The notes: generated by a model not told the origin, from the letters alone. A stretch of DNA of 64,000 bases from Acidobacteriaceae bacterium (GCA_003138515.1 PLGG01000047.1:33009-97008); one strand, 5' to 3'; numbered from the stretch's first letter, positions 7,733 through 17,179 are shown. Made by a program: numbers and translations.

Positions 7733-8257
7733 CTACGACGGAAACAGCGAGCCGGATGCGGCGCGAATCGGTGCGAGGCGGTTGCGGCGGCGGGACTGCT
7801 GTTGCACCGCGGAGCCAAGCAGACTCGCGATCTCGCGCAACTCGGCGCGGGCGTGGCCGATCGCTGCAGCTACCACATCGAGTTGCTTGCCCTCGCCGGC
7901 GGCCAGCGGCAATGCGGCCTGCGAATCAGGCTTTTTGTTCCGGTCAGGCCGGCGCTGGTCGTGCCCAAGAACCGCGCGCGCGCCGGACAACGTGTAGCCC
8001 TCGGCGTGGACCAGGCGCTTGATCTCCATCGCCATTTCCACGTCGCGCCGGCGATAGAGCCGCTGTCCGGTCCCGCTTTTGTTCGGCTTTAGTTGGGGAA
8101 ACTGCGACTCCCAGAAACGCAGAACGTACGTTTCTACGCCGCAAAGCTCGGCGACGTCTCCAATTTTGAAGTAGAGGCGATCCGGGATTGTAGGTGGCTC
8201 GTAGGCGCGCTTCCGATTAAGTTGTGTGGCCATAATATTCAGCGGGGAAAACCACAT
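7733..8257 (-). CDS. MerR-family transcriptional regulator
   Basis: The winged-helix MerR DNA-binding domain is at about 28-96: YFKIGDVAELCGVETYVLRFWESQF, then RLYRRRDVEMAMEIKRLVHAEGYTLSGAR. The typical HTH-wing-arm order is present. The remaining 70 residues are Ala/Arg-rich and lack the cysteines of metal-sensing MerR proteins, so the signal is unknown. The MerR members found next to himA in Proteobacteria look similar. An internal ATG at 8233 (MATQLNRK) is an equally possible start; neither has a strong Shine-Dalgarno. Confidence 0.88.
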   Translation of the reverse strand: MWFSPLNIMATQLNRKRAYEPPTIPDRLYFKIGDVAELCGVETYVLRFWESQFPQLKPNKSGTGQRLYRRRDVEMAMEIKRLVHAEGYTLSGARAVLGHDQRRPDRNKKPDSQAALPLAAGEGKQLDVVAAAIGHARAELREIASLLGSAVQQQSRRRNRLAPIRAASGSLFPS

Positions 8258-8395
8258 CGAACGGGAAAAACCCTCGCTCTAAGCGCAGTATAGGGCACGC
8301 GTTTTGCCAATGGGCAAGCAAAATCGCGCGATGAACCTAACTTGGCAGAGGAAAAACAAGGCGAATTCAAGCCGTGGAGTTCGCGGAGTCGTTTT

Positions 8396-9502
8396 CTACA
8401 TGCGAGCCGTTGCGGAACGCGCGACCGAGCCGAGCGGCGCTGCCCGCAAATACTGCTTGGGCCAGCTTGCCTGCTCGCCAAGCGCAGCCGCCGCGTGCAC
8501 CGGCCAATACGGATCGCACAACATGGCGCGGGCCAGGAATACAAGATCGGCCTCACCGTCCGCGATGATGGCGTTGGCCTGCGCCGGCTCGGTGATGAGT
8601 CCAACCGCAGCCGTCGCAATGCCGGTTTCCCGGCGGATTCTCGAGGCAAAATCAACCTGATAGCCAGGAGCAACAGGGACCTTCGCATCGGCGACGAGTC
8701 CACCGGAGGAAGCATCTACCAGATCGACGCCGTGCTCGCGCAAGCGATGCGCAAGCTGTACCGATTCGTCGGCATTCCAACCACCCTCCGCCCAGTCGGT
8801 GGCGGAGACGCGCACAAACAACGGCAAACGCTCCGGCCACTCGCGGCGGACGCCATCCACCACCTCAATCACCAGCCGGATGCGATTGTCGAAGCCGCCC
8901 CCATAGGCGTCCGTGCGTCGATTGGCAAGCGGCGATAGAAACTCATGCAGCAAGTAGCCGTGAGCCGCGTGAATCTCAACGAAATCGAAGCCAGCTTCGA
9001 GAGTCCTGCGGGCCGAGTTGCGAAAGCCCTCGACAACGGCCTGAATGCCGGACAAATCGAGCGCAATCGGCACTGCGTAATCGGGTGCAAACGGGATCGC
9101 GCTAGGCGCGAACGGCTGCCAGCCGCCATCTTCGGGTGCAACCAGAACCGGGCCTGCAACAAAGGGCGTGGCTGTGCTCGCTTTGCGTCCTGCGTGCGCC
9201 AACTGCATGCCGGCGCGAGAGCCCTGTGTATGGATGAACTCCGCAATGCGGCGGAGGTTGGGAATATGCTCGTCTTTCCAGACGCCTAGATCGGCCGGCG
9301 AGATGCGGCCTTCAGGCAGAACTGCCGCGGCCTCAAGCGTGACCAGACCGGCTCCTCCCTGAGCGCGGCTGCCCAGGTGCACGAGGTGCCAGTCATTGGC
9401 AATGCCGTCTTCGCTGGAATACTGGCACATGGGCGAGACGCCGACGCGGTTGCGGAATTCAACAGAGCGAAGTTGAAAAGGAGAAAAAAGCGGAGCTGTC
9501 AT
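8396..9502 (-). CDS. NADH:flavin oxidoreductase, old yellow enzyme family (YqjM-like)
   Basis: FMN-dependent ene-reductase that reduces activated C=C bonds with NAD(P)H. The TIM-barrel landmarks of the YqjM/NamA class are present. These are the N-terminal LFSPFQLRSVEFRNRVGVSPMCQYS with the redox-tuning Cys, the QLAHAGRKAS segment, the FDFVEIHAAHGYLLHEFLSP substrate-binding His pair, and GGFDNRIRLVIEVV. Length (368 residues) is normal. The physiological substrate is not predictable. It stands alone between two unrelated minus-strand genes. Confidence 0.92.
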   Translation of the reverse strand: MTAPLFSPFQLRSVEFRNRVGVSPMCQYSSEDGIANDWHLVHLGSRAQGGAGLVTLEAAAVLPEGRISPADLGVWKDEHIPNLRRIAEFIHTQGSRAGMQLAHAGRKASTATPFVAGPVLVAPEDGGWQPFAPSAIPFAPDYAVPIALDLSGIQAVVEGFRNSARRTLEAGFDFVEIHAAHGYLLHEFLSPLANRRTDAYGGGFDNRIRLVIEVVDGVRREWPERLPLFVRVSATDWAEGGWNADESVQLAHRLREHGVDLVDASSGGLVADAKVPVAPGYQVDFASRIRRETGIATAAVGLITEPAQANAIIADGEADLVFLARAMLCDPYWPVHAAAALGEQASWPKQYLRAAPLGSVARSATARM

Positions 9503-9613
9503 ATCTAACTTGATAGATGATTTGCGCGCGGAAGCGATTCAACACTCCGGCGGTGCGACTGACGGGAATCCCGCGCACACGCGAAATGCCGGCGCAAAAT
9601 CTTCGACGGGAAC

Positions 9614-11626
9614 CTACTGTTTCTTGAGCACCGCCGCGCCCTTTTCGTCAAACAGGATCGCGCTTTCAAGTTTGCGGAAGTCGGCCGCCTTCTCCGCTGG
9701 AATCTCTACCTGCCGCACCAAATAGTCGCGCTCGTAGTGGAGCACGTTGCCCTTGGCCGTGGTCGACGAATGGTAGCTCGCGAAGTCTGTGTCCACATCC
9801 ACCGGATCGGGCGTTTCGTCGACGACGTAGCCCGGCGGCAGCGTGATATCGAAACTGTCGCGCCAATCGCCCGGATGATTTCCCGGACGACCGATCTCGA
9901 TGGGGTAGGTGCGTGTCTTGTTCTCCATCACCTCCGGCACGGGTTCGGCGTCGTCGCCCACAATACGCGGACGCAGCAGCAGCAGCGGACCGGCCGCATG
10001 TGCATATCTTGAGTCGCTCACGTGCAGGTCGAGCGTGACCGGCTGGTCGAGCGCGTCTGTCTTGTGAAATTCATATCCCTTGAAATCGAGGCTGGGCAGG
10101 TCGGAGCTCAGGCTGTGCTCGAGCGTGTCGCGGAGTTCTTTGGTGTCCGCTTCTTTGAGCAGACCGCGCTCGCGCGCCGCATCCACGCCGGAAAAGACAT
10201 CGGTGATGTCACCAGAGAGGGTGCCGTCCGCAGTCAGGGTAAAGGAGCCCTTGCGGTTCAGTGAAGCGGAGTCAGGCGGAAGCACCGGCATCTTCAGCAC
10301 CTGGCTGTCGGCTCCATCGGCGAGATTGCTGTAGGCGCCTTGCAGCTCTCCACGGATCAAGCCGACAGGTGTTTCCTCATCGGTTGGATCGAAGATCAGG
10401 AGGGTCTTTCCGTTCGCGGCCTTCACCCGCGCCACCAGCCGGGGATCCTTTTCTCCATCGGGCAATTCGATGGCGGTGATCATGTGATTGCCAATGAGCG
10501 ACGGCGCGGATGGATCGATCACTCCGCGCTCGCTGTTTACGTGGAGATAATAGGCCCGGACACCAATAGCTTGGAGCATGGAAATCAAGAGCGTTGTCTT
10601 GTCTTTGCAGTCGCCATAGCGGTTGCGATAGATGTCGCCAGCGTAATGCGCCTGCCATCCTCCGATGCCCTTCACGATAATGAAATAGCGGATGTTGTTC
10701 TGTATGTAGCTGGTGATGCGGCTTAGCTTGGTGTAAAGGTCAGGCGCGCCGGCCACGAGTTGTTGTGCTTCGGCATTAATCTCCGGCGTAGGGTCCGGCC
10801 GGTGCGCTTCCAATTGATCCATCCAAAGGCCGATTGCCCGCCATTGATTGTCAGCGCCCTTGGCGGCCTGGTCTCCCCACGTCACCGTCATGCGCGCAGC
10901 CAGCGCCTCCCACGGCGGAGTAGCGTGCAAATTCTCGAGATCGAGCGCCGGAACATTCGTGATCTCCCAACGAAGATGGTTGTCTGCTGTTTCAAGGGGC
11001 TTGATGGGGGCGTAGTGGCTCCACGAGTCCGCATAATGGCCACCGGAAGGCAGCGCCAACTCCAGGGCTTCATCTACAAAGGGAATCGGCGCCTGGATCT
11101 GCCAATCTTCGGAACTCATGTAGGGGCGCAGATGGACTTCGGTTTCGCAAGTGACGACGGCGCCGGGGTCGCTTCCGGGAGGTTTCAAAATGCGGAAACG
11201 CTCCGTAGCCTGAAGGTCCGCATAACCGTATGCTTCAACATCCGCGAAATCTGTATCCATTGCCTGCAATTGGTGGCCGTCAGCGGCAATGGTCCAGGAG
11301 TGGAAATAGTCCAGCTTCTCGTCATTGTCGTATTCGGCTTCGCAGTGGGAGTATTCCCGCCCCTGCGGCTTGAGGATGCGCACGGCATACCTCTCGCGCT
11401 CGACGGCGTGATTCTGCTCGTCGACTGTGATGAGATAGTCGTCGAGCAAAATGACAGCAGAGGCATCGCCGACATTTGCGGGAGTCGGTGTTTTGGCCGC
11501 GTCCAGCGCCCACTGCGGCGCAGGTTGCGATTTCTCTTTGGCCGCGGCAAAATGCGAGCCGAGAAGAGCCGCAGAGCAGCAGCCTGCAACTGCAAGAATG
11601 CGAGACATGGAGATGCGCGCCTGCAT
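9614..11626 (-). CDS. Secreted DUF3857 / transglutaminase-like protein (intact catalytic triad)
   Basis: This 670-residue exported protein has a signal peptide (about 1-29, SHFAAAKEK). It carries a DUF3857 beta domain (about 55-230) and a transglutaminase-like domain (about 270-420) with the Cys of RYGDCKDKTTLL, the His of GNHMITAIELP and the Asp of FDPTDEETPVG. A C-terminal beta-rich region follows. It probably acts in the periplasm on peptides or proteins, but the substrate is unknown. Its ATG overlaps the upstream gene's TAA (TAATG), so the two are co-translated. Paired DUF3857 genes are common in Acidobacteriota and Bacteroidota. Confidence 0.85.
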   Translation of the reverse strand: MQARISMSRILAVAGCCSAALLGSHFAAAKEKSQPAPQWALDAAKTPTPANVGDASAVILLDDYLITVDEQNHAVERERYAVRILKPQGREYSHCEAEYDNDEKLDYFHSWTIAADGHQLQAMDTDFADVEAYGYADLQATERFRILKPPGSDPGAVVTCETEVHLRPYMSSEDWQIQAPIPFVDEALELALPSGGHYADSWSHYAPIKPLETADNHLRWEITNVPALDLENLHATPPWEALAARMTVTWGDQAAKGADNQWRAIGLWMDQLEAHRPDPTPEINAEAQQLVAGAPDLYTKLSRITSYIQNNIRYFIIVKGIGGWQAHYAGDIYRNRYGDCKDKTTLLISMLQAIGVRAYYLHVNSERGVIDPSAPSLIGNHMITAIELPDGEKDPRLVARVKAANGKTLLIFDPTDEETPVGLIRGELQGAYSNLADGADSQVLKMPVLPPDSASLNRKGSFTLTADGTLSGDITDVFSGVDAARERGLLKEADTKELRDTLEHSLSSDLPSLDFKGYEFHKTDALDQPVTLDLHVSDSRYAHAAGPLLLLRPRIVGDDAEPVPEVMENKTRTYPIEIGRPGNHPGDWRDSFDITLPPGYVVDETPDPVDVDTDFASYHSSTTAKGNVLHYERDYLVRQVEIPAEKAADFRKLESAILFDEKGAAVLKKQ

Positions 11627-13653
11627 TAGTGGGCCACTCCTACGGGGCCTGCCTGTGCGGATGGAGCCAACGTCAGTACCAGTTGCTCCTGATCGGCGGC
11701 CGCCACCTTCTGGTAGAACCCACGCAGGTCCTGATACTCGTCTGGTTTGGCAAACGTGAAGGCAACCGACAATGTTTGGCCGATTTCGATCTGGCCGGGG
11801 CGCGTAACGCTCTTGGTGACCAGAAGCGCGTGCGCCGGCCAGCCAATGTTTGCATCCTGAGGCACCCCTTCTGTGGTGGTGCCGTCAGGCAGGTGATAGG
11901 TCACGTCATCGGACACGCGTTCGCCGTAATGCATGTCGACCGGCTCCAGGCGCTTCTCCTCATTGACGAAGGGCACATGGCTGCTGGTTTCAAAAAAGAA
12001 CCCTGGGAGAATAAGACGCTTGGGCGTCGCCGTGCCCAGCGTACCCTTCAGGTTGACCACGGCCATCAGGTTTGTATACGGATCGTTCATCGATAGAAAG
12101 TGGTCGACGTGCGCTTCGACGCCCGTGGGCACGATCCGTTCCAATTCTTCGCGGTCAAACTGTTTCTTCAGCTCGGCGTCGTCTTCTTCAAGCGCCCTCT
12201 GCCGCCAGTGGAGCGCCCGCTGGCCAGTCATGACGATGTTGATGTGACCTGTAACTTCGCCGTGCGCGTCGAGGTAGACATCGCCGAGACGTTGCGTGAC
12301 ATTGTCCTTGTATTGCAGCATCGGAGTAATCGAGAAGGAGACGCCATCTGCGCCCTGTCCCAGACCGCCGGCATCGGAATGTCTCCAACTCGCGGTCTGA
12401 AACGGGCACATCTTTTCGCCCGGGTCGAGAAGGATTTGCTTGCCTCCGGTGCTCAAAATTACCAGCGTGGAGTCAAGCTGGTGGAGGCGAAGATATTGTG
12501 GATCGAACAGGCCCCGGTCTCGATCGACCACTTTGACCGCATAAGCTGTCAATCCCGCGGCGCGCAGCATGGCCAGGTAGAGCATGGCGATGTCTTCGCT
12601 CGATCCACTCTTCTGCGCCCACGTGTCCTCAGCATGCTTGGCCTCTTTGATCTTCAATTCCTTCATCTCCGACTCGCTTTTCTTTCGCGAGTAGTCGGTG
12701 TTGTCGAGAGCCTCGACCGCGTCGTAAAGCTTCTTTGCTTTGTCGAGATCGCTGTCAGTAGGAGCAGTCAGCCCGCCCACCGCATCGTGGATTTTCTTCG
12801 AGGGTTCGGCAAACTTATCAACGTCTTTTGACCACAACTTGCCCTCGGCCGGCCAGAATTTCCCGGGGTCGCTGGCGGCCTTGTAATAGAAAAACAGCCT
12901 GTAGAGAACGCTCTCTATGGGCGGCATATATTCCTCGTCGGGAATGGCTGGAATGTCGGTCACGTCTACGCTATAGCTGCCGTTGACGCTGGTCTGCATT
13001 TTCACGCCCGGGGGCAGGCGATTCCACCAGATCAGGCTATTGACCGTTCTTCCGTACTCGTCCACCAGGTACCTGCTGGTTGCCGTGTCCGGGGTGCCTT
13101 CCGGAGCAAATGACTTAAAAGGCGTGAATTGGTAATGTGCCTTATGAACAAAATACTTGCGCTGGATCTCCCACTCCGGCGATGAGTACTCGTCATCGTC
13201 GTAGCGAATGTGATAGCTGTACTCGAGAACGCTTCCCACCTCGACGCTGGGCAGGCTAAAGACCTTTTTCTCGATCTGCCTCTCGCCAGTCTTCGCGACC
13301 ATCAAGTCTTCCGGCTTCACGGTGAGTGGAATGATCGTCCCATCGGGATGAATGGTGCGGCCCTTGATATCCGCGACTTTGTAAGTTCCCTTCAGATAAG
13401 GAAGCTCGACTGTCGCCCGTTCCTTACCTTTTTCCGTGAGCACCTTGATGCGCGCATAGGTGCTTTGGTAGTGCATCGGGTCGTCGGCCACTTCATTGAT
13501 TTCGAAGTACACGGCATCCGCTCCCGGAGCCTTGGGGTCGGAGGTCATTTTCAGCTCTTCTTCGCTGGGCTGTTGGAACTGCGCGCAAAGGACAACCGGC
13601 GACAAGGCGGCGAAGATCAAAGCTGCGCCGCGCAGCAAAATCGATTTCGACAT
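11626..13653 (-). CDS. Secreted DUF3857 / degenerate transglutaminase-like protein
   Basis: This 675-residue paralogue of the downstream gene has a signal peptide ending near CAQFQQP. It carries a DUF3857 domain (about 45-250) and a transglutaminase-like fold in which the catalytic Cys position is Ser (KSGSSEDIAM, about residue 350) and the His position is Asp (QLDSTLVIL). The Asp (LLDPGE) is kept. It is therefore probably a non-enzymatic partner or scaffold of its intact neighbour. Its C-terminal 90 residues are shared with the short remnant upstream (13768-14145). It ends one base into the next start. Confidence 0.85.
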   Translation of the reverse strand: MSKSILLRGAALIFAALSPVVLCAQFQQPSEEELKMTSDPKAPGADAVYFEINEVADDPMHYQSTYARIKVLTEKGKERATVELPYLKGTYKVADIKGRTIHPDGTIIPLTVKPEDLMVAKTGERQIEKKVFSLPSVEVGSVLEYSYHIRYDDDEYSSPEWEIQRKYFVHKAHYQFTPFKSFAPEGTPDTATSRYLVDEYGRTVNSLIWWNRLPPGVKMQTSVNGSYSVDVTDIPAIPDEEYMPPIESVLYRLFFYYKAASDPGKFWPAEGKLWSKDVDKFAEPSKKIHDAVGGLTAPTDSDLDKAKKLYDAVEALDNTDYSRKKSESEMKELKIKEAKHAEDTWAQKSGSSEDIAMLYLAMLRAAGLTAYAVKVVDRDRGLFDPQYLRLHQLDSTLVILSTGGKQILLDPGEKMCPFQTASWRHSDAGGLGQGADGVSFSITPMLQYKDNVTQRLGDVYLDAHGEVTGHINIVMTGQRALHWRQRALEEDDAELKKQFDREELERIVPTGVEAHVDHFLSMNDPYTNLMAVVNLKGTLGTATPKRLILPGFFFETSSHVPFVNEEKRLEPVDMHYGERVSDDVTYHLPDGTTTEGVPQDANIGWPAHALLVTKSVTRPGQIEIGQTLSVAFTFAKPDEYQDLRGFYQKVAAADQEQLVLTLAPSAQAGPVGVAH

Positions 13654-13767
13654 GGGGTTCGGCCCTAGTGTTAAAGTGCGACCATTCTACCCCGAAACGA
13701 CTCCGGCGAAGGGAACAATTCAGAGAATTGAAGGCGGGCCCTGACACCAAAGGTCAAAATCAGGGAT

Positions 13768-14145
13768 TCAGTTGCCCGCAGGACTGGCCGAAACACTCGG
13801 GACGAGTTGTCCCTGGCCGGCAGCGGCAGCTTTCTGGTAAAACCCGCGTAAGTCCTGATGATCCACGGGCCTGGCCACATCGAAGGCACGAGCCAGCACG
13901 CGGGCCTCGGTAATTTGCCCTGCGTCCGACTTGGATTTGGCAATGTAGACTGCGTGGCCTTCCCAGGAAACTTTAGTGTCCTGCGGCGCGCCCTCCACCG
14001 ATCCGCCCGCAGGCAGATCGTAGGTCAACTGCTCGGTCATCTTGAGCTCGTCGGGATTCGGCGGCTGGAGCTGTGCGCAAAGGCGCGCGGGCGGGAACGC
14101 GGCAAGCAACCCAATTGCGCCGCACAGGGAAAATGATCTCCGCAT
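13768..14145 (-). pseudogene. Internally deleted paralogue of the DUF3857 gene
   Basis: The 125-codon frame from the ATG at 14145 has a signal peptide plus LQPPNPDELKMTEQ. This matches the mature N-terminus of the 675-residue neighbour (FQQPSEEELKMTSD). It then jumps directly to YDLPAGGSVEGAPQDTKVSW and DLRGFYQKAAAAGQGQLV, which match the neighbour's last 90 residues (YHLPDGTTTEGVPQDANIGW, DLRGFYQKVAAADQEQLV). All about 540 residues in between are missing. The upstream DNA is also alike (TGGTCGCACTTT followed by AGGGCC just before each ATG). The frame is intact, so a small secreted protein could still be made. Confidence 0.75.
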
Positions 14146-14257
14146 GACAATGGCCCTGATTTGAAAGTGCGACCAATCCAGCGCGAAAAACGCTTGCCGC
14201 AAATCCGACGAGGACGACATCGATCGCCGTCGCGGAATCTTCAAGCAAAGAGAACTG

Positions 14258-14839
14258 TCATTCCAGGCAGTTGCACGATTCCAGTAGCGACGAGACGAGT
14301 GAAAGCGGCAGGCCCATCACGTTGAAATAGCAGCCCTCGATGCGCGGAATCCAGCGGGCGGCGCGGCCCTGGATGGCATAGGCTCCTGCCTTGTCCATGG
14401 GCTCGCCCCCGGCTACATAATCGGCAATCTCCGCGTCGGAGAGCGTGAGAAAGCGCACGGCAGTGGCCTCGGCAGCCACCTCGGCGCCCGCTGCAGTGAC
14501 GAGAGCCACGCCGGTAATGACACGGTGCGAGCGGCCTGAGAGCAGCCGCAACATCCGCGCCGCGTCGGCCGCATCCAATGGCTTGCCCAGGATCGTGTTG
14601 TCGAGGGTGACGGTCGTGTCGGCGCCCAGCACGGAAATTTTTTCCGGGTTTGGACTGGCAGTAGTGAGATCTCGAAACACCGCCTCGGCCTTTTCTCGCG
14701 CCAGCCGCGTGACATAAACGATCGAGTCCTCGCCCGGCAGCGGATCTTCCGGGATATGCGCGGGATGCACCCGGAACCGGTAACCGGCCTGCGTGAGCAG
14801 TTCGCTGCGGCGCGGCGAGGAGGAAGCAAGAACCAGCAT
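14258..14839 (-). CDS. maf: Maf-family nucleoside triphosphate pyrophosphatase
   Basis: House-cleaning pyrophosphatase that hydrolyses non-canonical or excess NTPs (dTTP/UTP type most likely) to NMPs. The family signature LASSSPRRSELL is at 4-15. REKAEAV, LGADTTVTLD with the catalytic Asp, GKPLDAADAARMLRLLSGRSHRVITGVAL and DKAGAYAIQG follow in order. Length (193 residues) is typical. It is transcribed away from the membrane-protein gene that starts at 14946. Confidence 0.93.
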   Translation of the reverse strand: MLVLASSSPRRSELLTQAGYRFRVHPAHIPEDPLPGEDSIVYVTRLAREKAEAVFRDLTTASPNPEKISVLGADTTVTLDNTILGKPLDAADAARMLRLLSGRSHRVITGVALVTAAGAEVAAEATAVRFLTLSDAEIADYVAGGEPMDKAGAYAIQGRAARWIPRIEGCYFNVMGLPLSLVSSLLESCNCLE

Positions 14840-14945
14840 GATGGAATTATGGCAGGCTGCTCCAGTTTCGCTGTTGGGGGTGCCAGCCCGATTAGACTGG
14901 ATGGGGGTTTGCGGCCGACTAACGCTGCGCCCGGTCAGGGTTCAA

Positions 14946-15854
14946 ATGCACTTCAATTTCGATTATTCGGCGACGCAGATTCTGTGGACGCTCACGTTTG
15001 CAGCGACGCTGGTTTTGCTCGTGGTCCTGCTGGGGCGCGACAGGGCCAAGCGTTTTCCGTGGTTTACCGCAAGCGTTGCGACGACAGGACTGATACTGCT
15101 GACAGAGCAGCTCCTACTGAGCAGGCTGCCGCACATGACGGGGTCAGAAATCTACTGGACGCTGTCGAGTCTGGATGTAGTGATCGGCCTGCTTGTACTG
15201 GTGGAGTTGGCGCGACGCTCGTTTCCGGGCCTGGGGAAGCTCGGCTGGATCATTGGCACGCTGGCGATGCTGGCCGTGGGCGCCGCGGTCCTGGTGAAGT
15301 TGGGACCGTGGCCGGCGTGGAAGACGCTCACGGCAACTTCAGAGCTCGAGACGCTCGGGGTAATGCAGCTGGCCGCGGACAAGGGCACCTTGCTTTCCAG
15401 CGTGCTGGCAATCGAACTGGGCCTCGTGATCACTTTGCTGGGGCGGCGCTTCGGGGCCGGGTGGCATTGCCATGCGCAGCGGATCGCGATCGGTCTCTCG
15501 ACGGCTGCCCTTGGGCAACTGACGGTGCACGGAACCTTGCAGGCCATCGGATTGCATACCGTCATCACGCCGTCAAATTATGACCGTGTCATCGGTGTGC
15601 GCGACAAGCTGATCCACGGCGATAACGTGCTGTTTCTGTGCGTAACGGCGTGGTGGATCGCGTCCCTGTGGATTGACGAACCCGGCGCCGCATCTGAAGT
15701 CCCCGAAGAAACAGCGTCCTCAGGTGAGGGAGAAGCAGCCCCGCCGGAAGCACAATCCGATGGGGATGATGAAGCCGAATCGCCGGAAGCGCTCGAAGCC
15801 GTGGAGAATCCAGAACCGCAGAATGAGAGCAGTGGCACTCACGCTCAGAACTGA
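14946..15854 (+). CDS. Hypothetical multi-pass membrane protein with acidic C-terminus
   Basis: From the ATG at 14946 the protein has 302 residues. It has seven hydrophobic segments in the first 235 residues, then an acidic, Pro/Glu-rich cytoplasm-like tail of about 65 residues. No enzymatic motif is recognised. The open frame begins 153 bases earlier, but that part is not hydrophobic and overlaps maf on the other strand, so I chose the start that opens a helix (MHFNFDYSATQILWTL), with CAGGG upstream. The TGA stop is contributed by a heptamer array (AACTGA). Confidence 0.75.
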   Translation: MHFNFDYSATQILWTLTFAATLVLLVVLLGRDRAKRFPWFTASVATTGLILLTEQLLLSRLPHMTGSEIYWTLSSLDVVIGLLVLVELARRSFPGLGKLGWIIGTLAMLAVGAAVLVKLGPWPAWKTLTATSELETLGVMQLAADKGTLLSSVLAIELGLVITLLGRRFGAGWHCHAQRIAIGLSTAALGQLTVHGTLQAIGLHTVITPSNYDRVIGVRDKLIHGDNVLFLCVTAWWIASLWIDEPGAASEVPEETASSGEGEAAPPEAQSDGDDEAESPEALEAVENPEPQNESSGTHAQN

Positions 15855-15876
15855 AAACTGACAACTGATAACTGTC
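15847..15876. repeat. Heptamer array between two convergent genes (locus 3)
   Basis: Four units, AGAACTG, AAAACTG, ACAACTG and ATAACTG, run in exact 7-base register. They contain the stop codon of the upstream membrane-protein gene and end directly before the msrA stop on the other strand. Confidence 0.8.
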
Positions 15877-15877
15877 T

Positions 15878-16357
15878 TTAGATGTGGCAGCTTGCCAGGC
15901 CGCGCTTTTCCAAGTAACGCTGGTGGTAGTCCTCGGCGCGCCAGAACGTCTGCGCCGGTTCGACCTTGGTTACAATCTTGCGCGGCTTGTAGCGGCCATC
16001 GGCGGTGAGCTGCTCGATCTTGGCGCGGGCCTGCGCCTCCTGTTCCGGCGAGTGGAAGAAGATGGCGGAGCGATACTGCGCGCCCCAGTCCGGTCCCTGG
16101 CGGTTGAGCGTCGTTGGATCGTGCAACTCGAAGAACGCGTCGAGCAGCTTTTCGTAGGTGACTTTTTCGGGATCGAAGTCGAGCTCGACCACTTCGGCGT
16201 GGCCGGTCTTGTCGGTACAAACGTCCTTGTAGGTGGGCCGGTCGAGTGATCCGCCCTCATAGCCGACGGCCGTCGCCGTCACGCCGGGGATCGCCGCAAA
16301 CGCCGCCTCTACACCCCAAAAACAACCCGCTCCGAATGTTACTTTTTCTGTGCTCAT
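15878..16357 (-). CDS. msrA: Peptide-methionine (S)-S-oxide reductase
   Basis: Repairs oxidised methionine in proteins using thioredoxin. The catalytic motif GCFWG has the nucleophile Cys12. VGYEGG, YKDVCTDKTGHAEVVE and GAQYRSAIF follow in canonical order, and a resolving Cys lies near the C-terminus (GLASCHI). Length (159 residues) is slightly short but complete for the MsrA domain. It is not fused to MsrB, which is not in the window. Confidence 0.95.
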   Translation of the reverse strand: MSTEKVTFGAGCFWGVEAAFAAIPGVTATAVGYEGGSLDRPTYKDVCTDKTGHAEVVELDFDPEKVTYEKLLDAFFELHDPTTLNRQGPDWGAQYRSAIFFHSPEQEAQARAKIEQLTADGRYKPRKIVTKVEPAQTFWRAEDYHQRYLEKRGLASCHI

Positions 16358-16377
16358 ACAGCTTGAGATGCGAAAAG

Positions 16378-16548
16378 CCAGCTCCTAGCTTCTAGCTTCT
16401 AGCTTCTTGCTCCCTTGTGCCGGAGTCGAGGGCTTTCTGTCCTGCGAGAAATTTCCCCACCGTTTGCCGCCAGCCAACGAATAGCCTGAGCTTGAATCTA
16501 GGGTCCGGCTTCGGCAAGGAGAGCTAAAAGCTAGAAGCTAAAAGCTGT
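16378..16548. repeat. Heptamer-repeat element with inverted arms (locus 4)
   Basis: The left arm (16378-16414) is built of TAGCTTC-type units and the right arm (16519-16548) of GCTAAAA/GCTAGAA units, reverse complements in the same 7-base period. A core of about 105 bases separates them. The right arm ends 5 bases from the stop of the CDP-alcohol phosphatidyltransferase gene. Confidence 0.8.
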
Positions 16549-16552
16549 CTTT

Positions 16553-17179
16553 TCACGCCAGCGGCGGCAGGTGCTTGGTGTTCTGGTAGGTGTAGATGAT
16601 GCGATGAGCGACGGTGATGGTCGAAAGCACAGCCATCAGCCACAGCACTGGAGCCATCACTCCCCAGTGGTTGAACAGCGCGCCCAGCAGGACGAGCACG
16701 ACGCGCTCCGGCCGCTCCATGAAGCCCACCTTGCACTGGCCGATCAGCGCCTCGGCGCGGGCGCGCGTGTAGCTGACCATGAGCGAAGTGACCATGACGA
16801 ACGCCACCAGCACTACGTAGCGTAAGCGATTGATGCGCCCGTAATAGACCAGAAGGCCGAAGAACAGCACTACGTCGGAGTAGCGGTCGATGACCGAGTC
16901 AAAGAACGAGCCGAAGACGGTGACCTTGTTAAGGCGGCGCGCCACGCGGCCGTCGACCATGTCGAAGATTCCCGCGCCGAAGATGACCAGCCCAGCGTAG
17001 AAAAACATGATGTCGCCATTGGCGGCATTGGCGTGGCCAAACAGAAATGCGGCGACAATGTTGATGACCAGCCCGATGAAGGTAAGCGCGTTGGGCGAGA
17101 TGCGGGTAAGAGCCAGCCCATGCACGATGCGGTCCAAAAGCCAGCCGCAGGCACGGCCAAAAGCGCTAGTCCAGGTCAT
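16553..17179 (-). CDS. CDP-alcohol phosphatidyltransferase
   Basis: Integral membrane enzyme that transfers a phosphatidyl group from CDP-diacylglycerol to an alcohol. The family signature D-G-x2-A-R-x8-G-x3-D-x3-D is seen as DGRVARRLNKVTVFGSFFDS with VID following (about residues 74-97), with all metal-binding Asp residues intact. About five to six membrane helices surround it. The acceptor could be glycerol-3-phosphate, inositol-phosphate or another alcohol. The early DxDG-neighbouring residues do not decide, so no symbol is given. Heptamer elements lie on both sides of the gene. Confidence 0.9.
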   Translation of the reverse strand: MTWTSAFGRACGWLLDRIVHGLALTRISPNALTFIGLVINIVAAFLFGHANAANGDIMFFYAGLVIFGAGIFDMVDGRVARRLNKVTVFGSFFDSVIDRYSDVVLFFGLLVYYGRINRLRYVVLVAFVMVTSLMVSYTRARAEALIGQCKVGFMERPERVVLVLLGALFNHWGVMAPVLWLMAVLSTITVAHRIIYTYQNTKHLPPLA

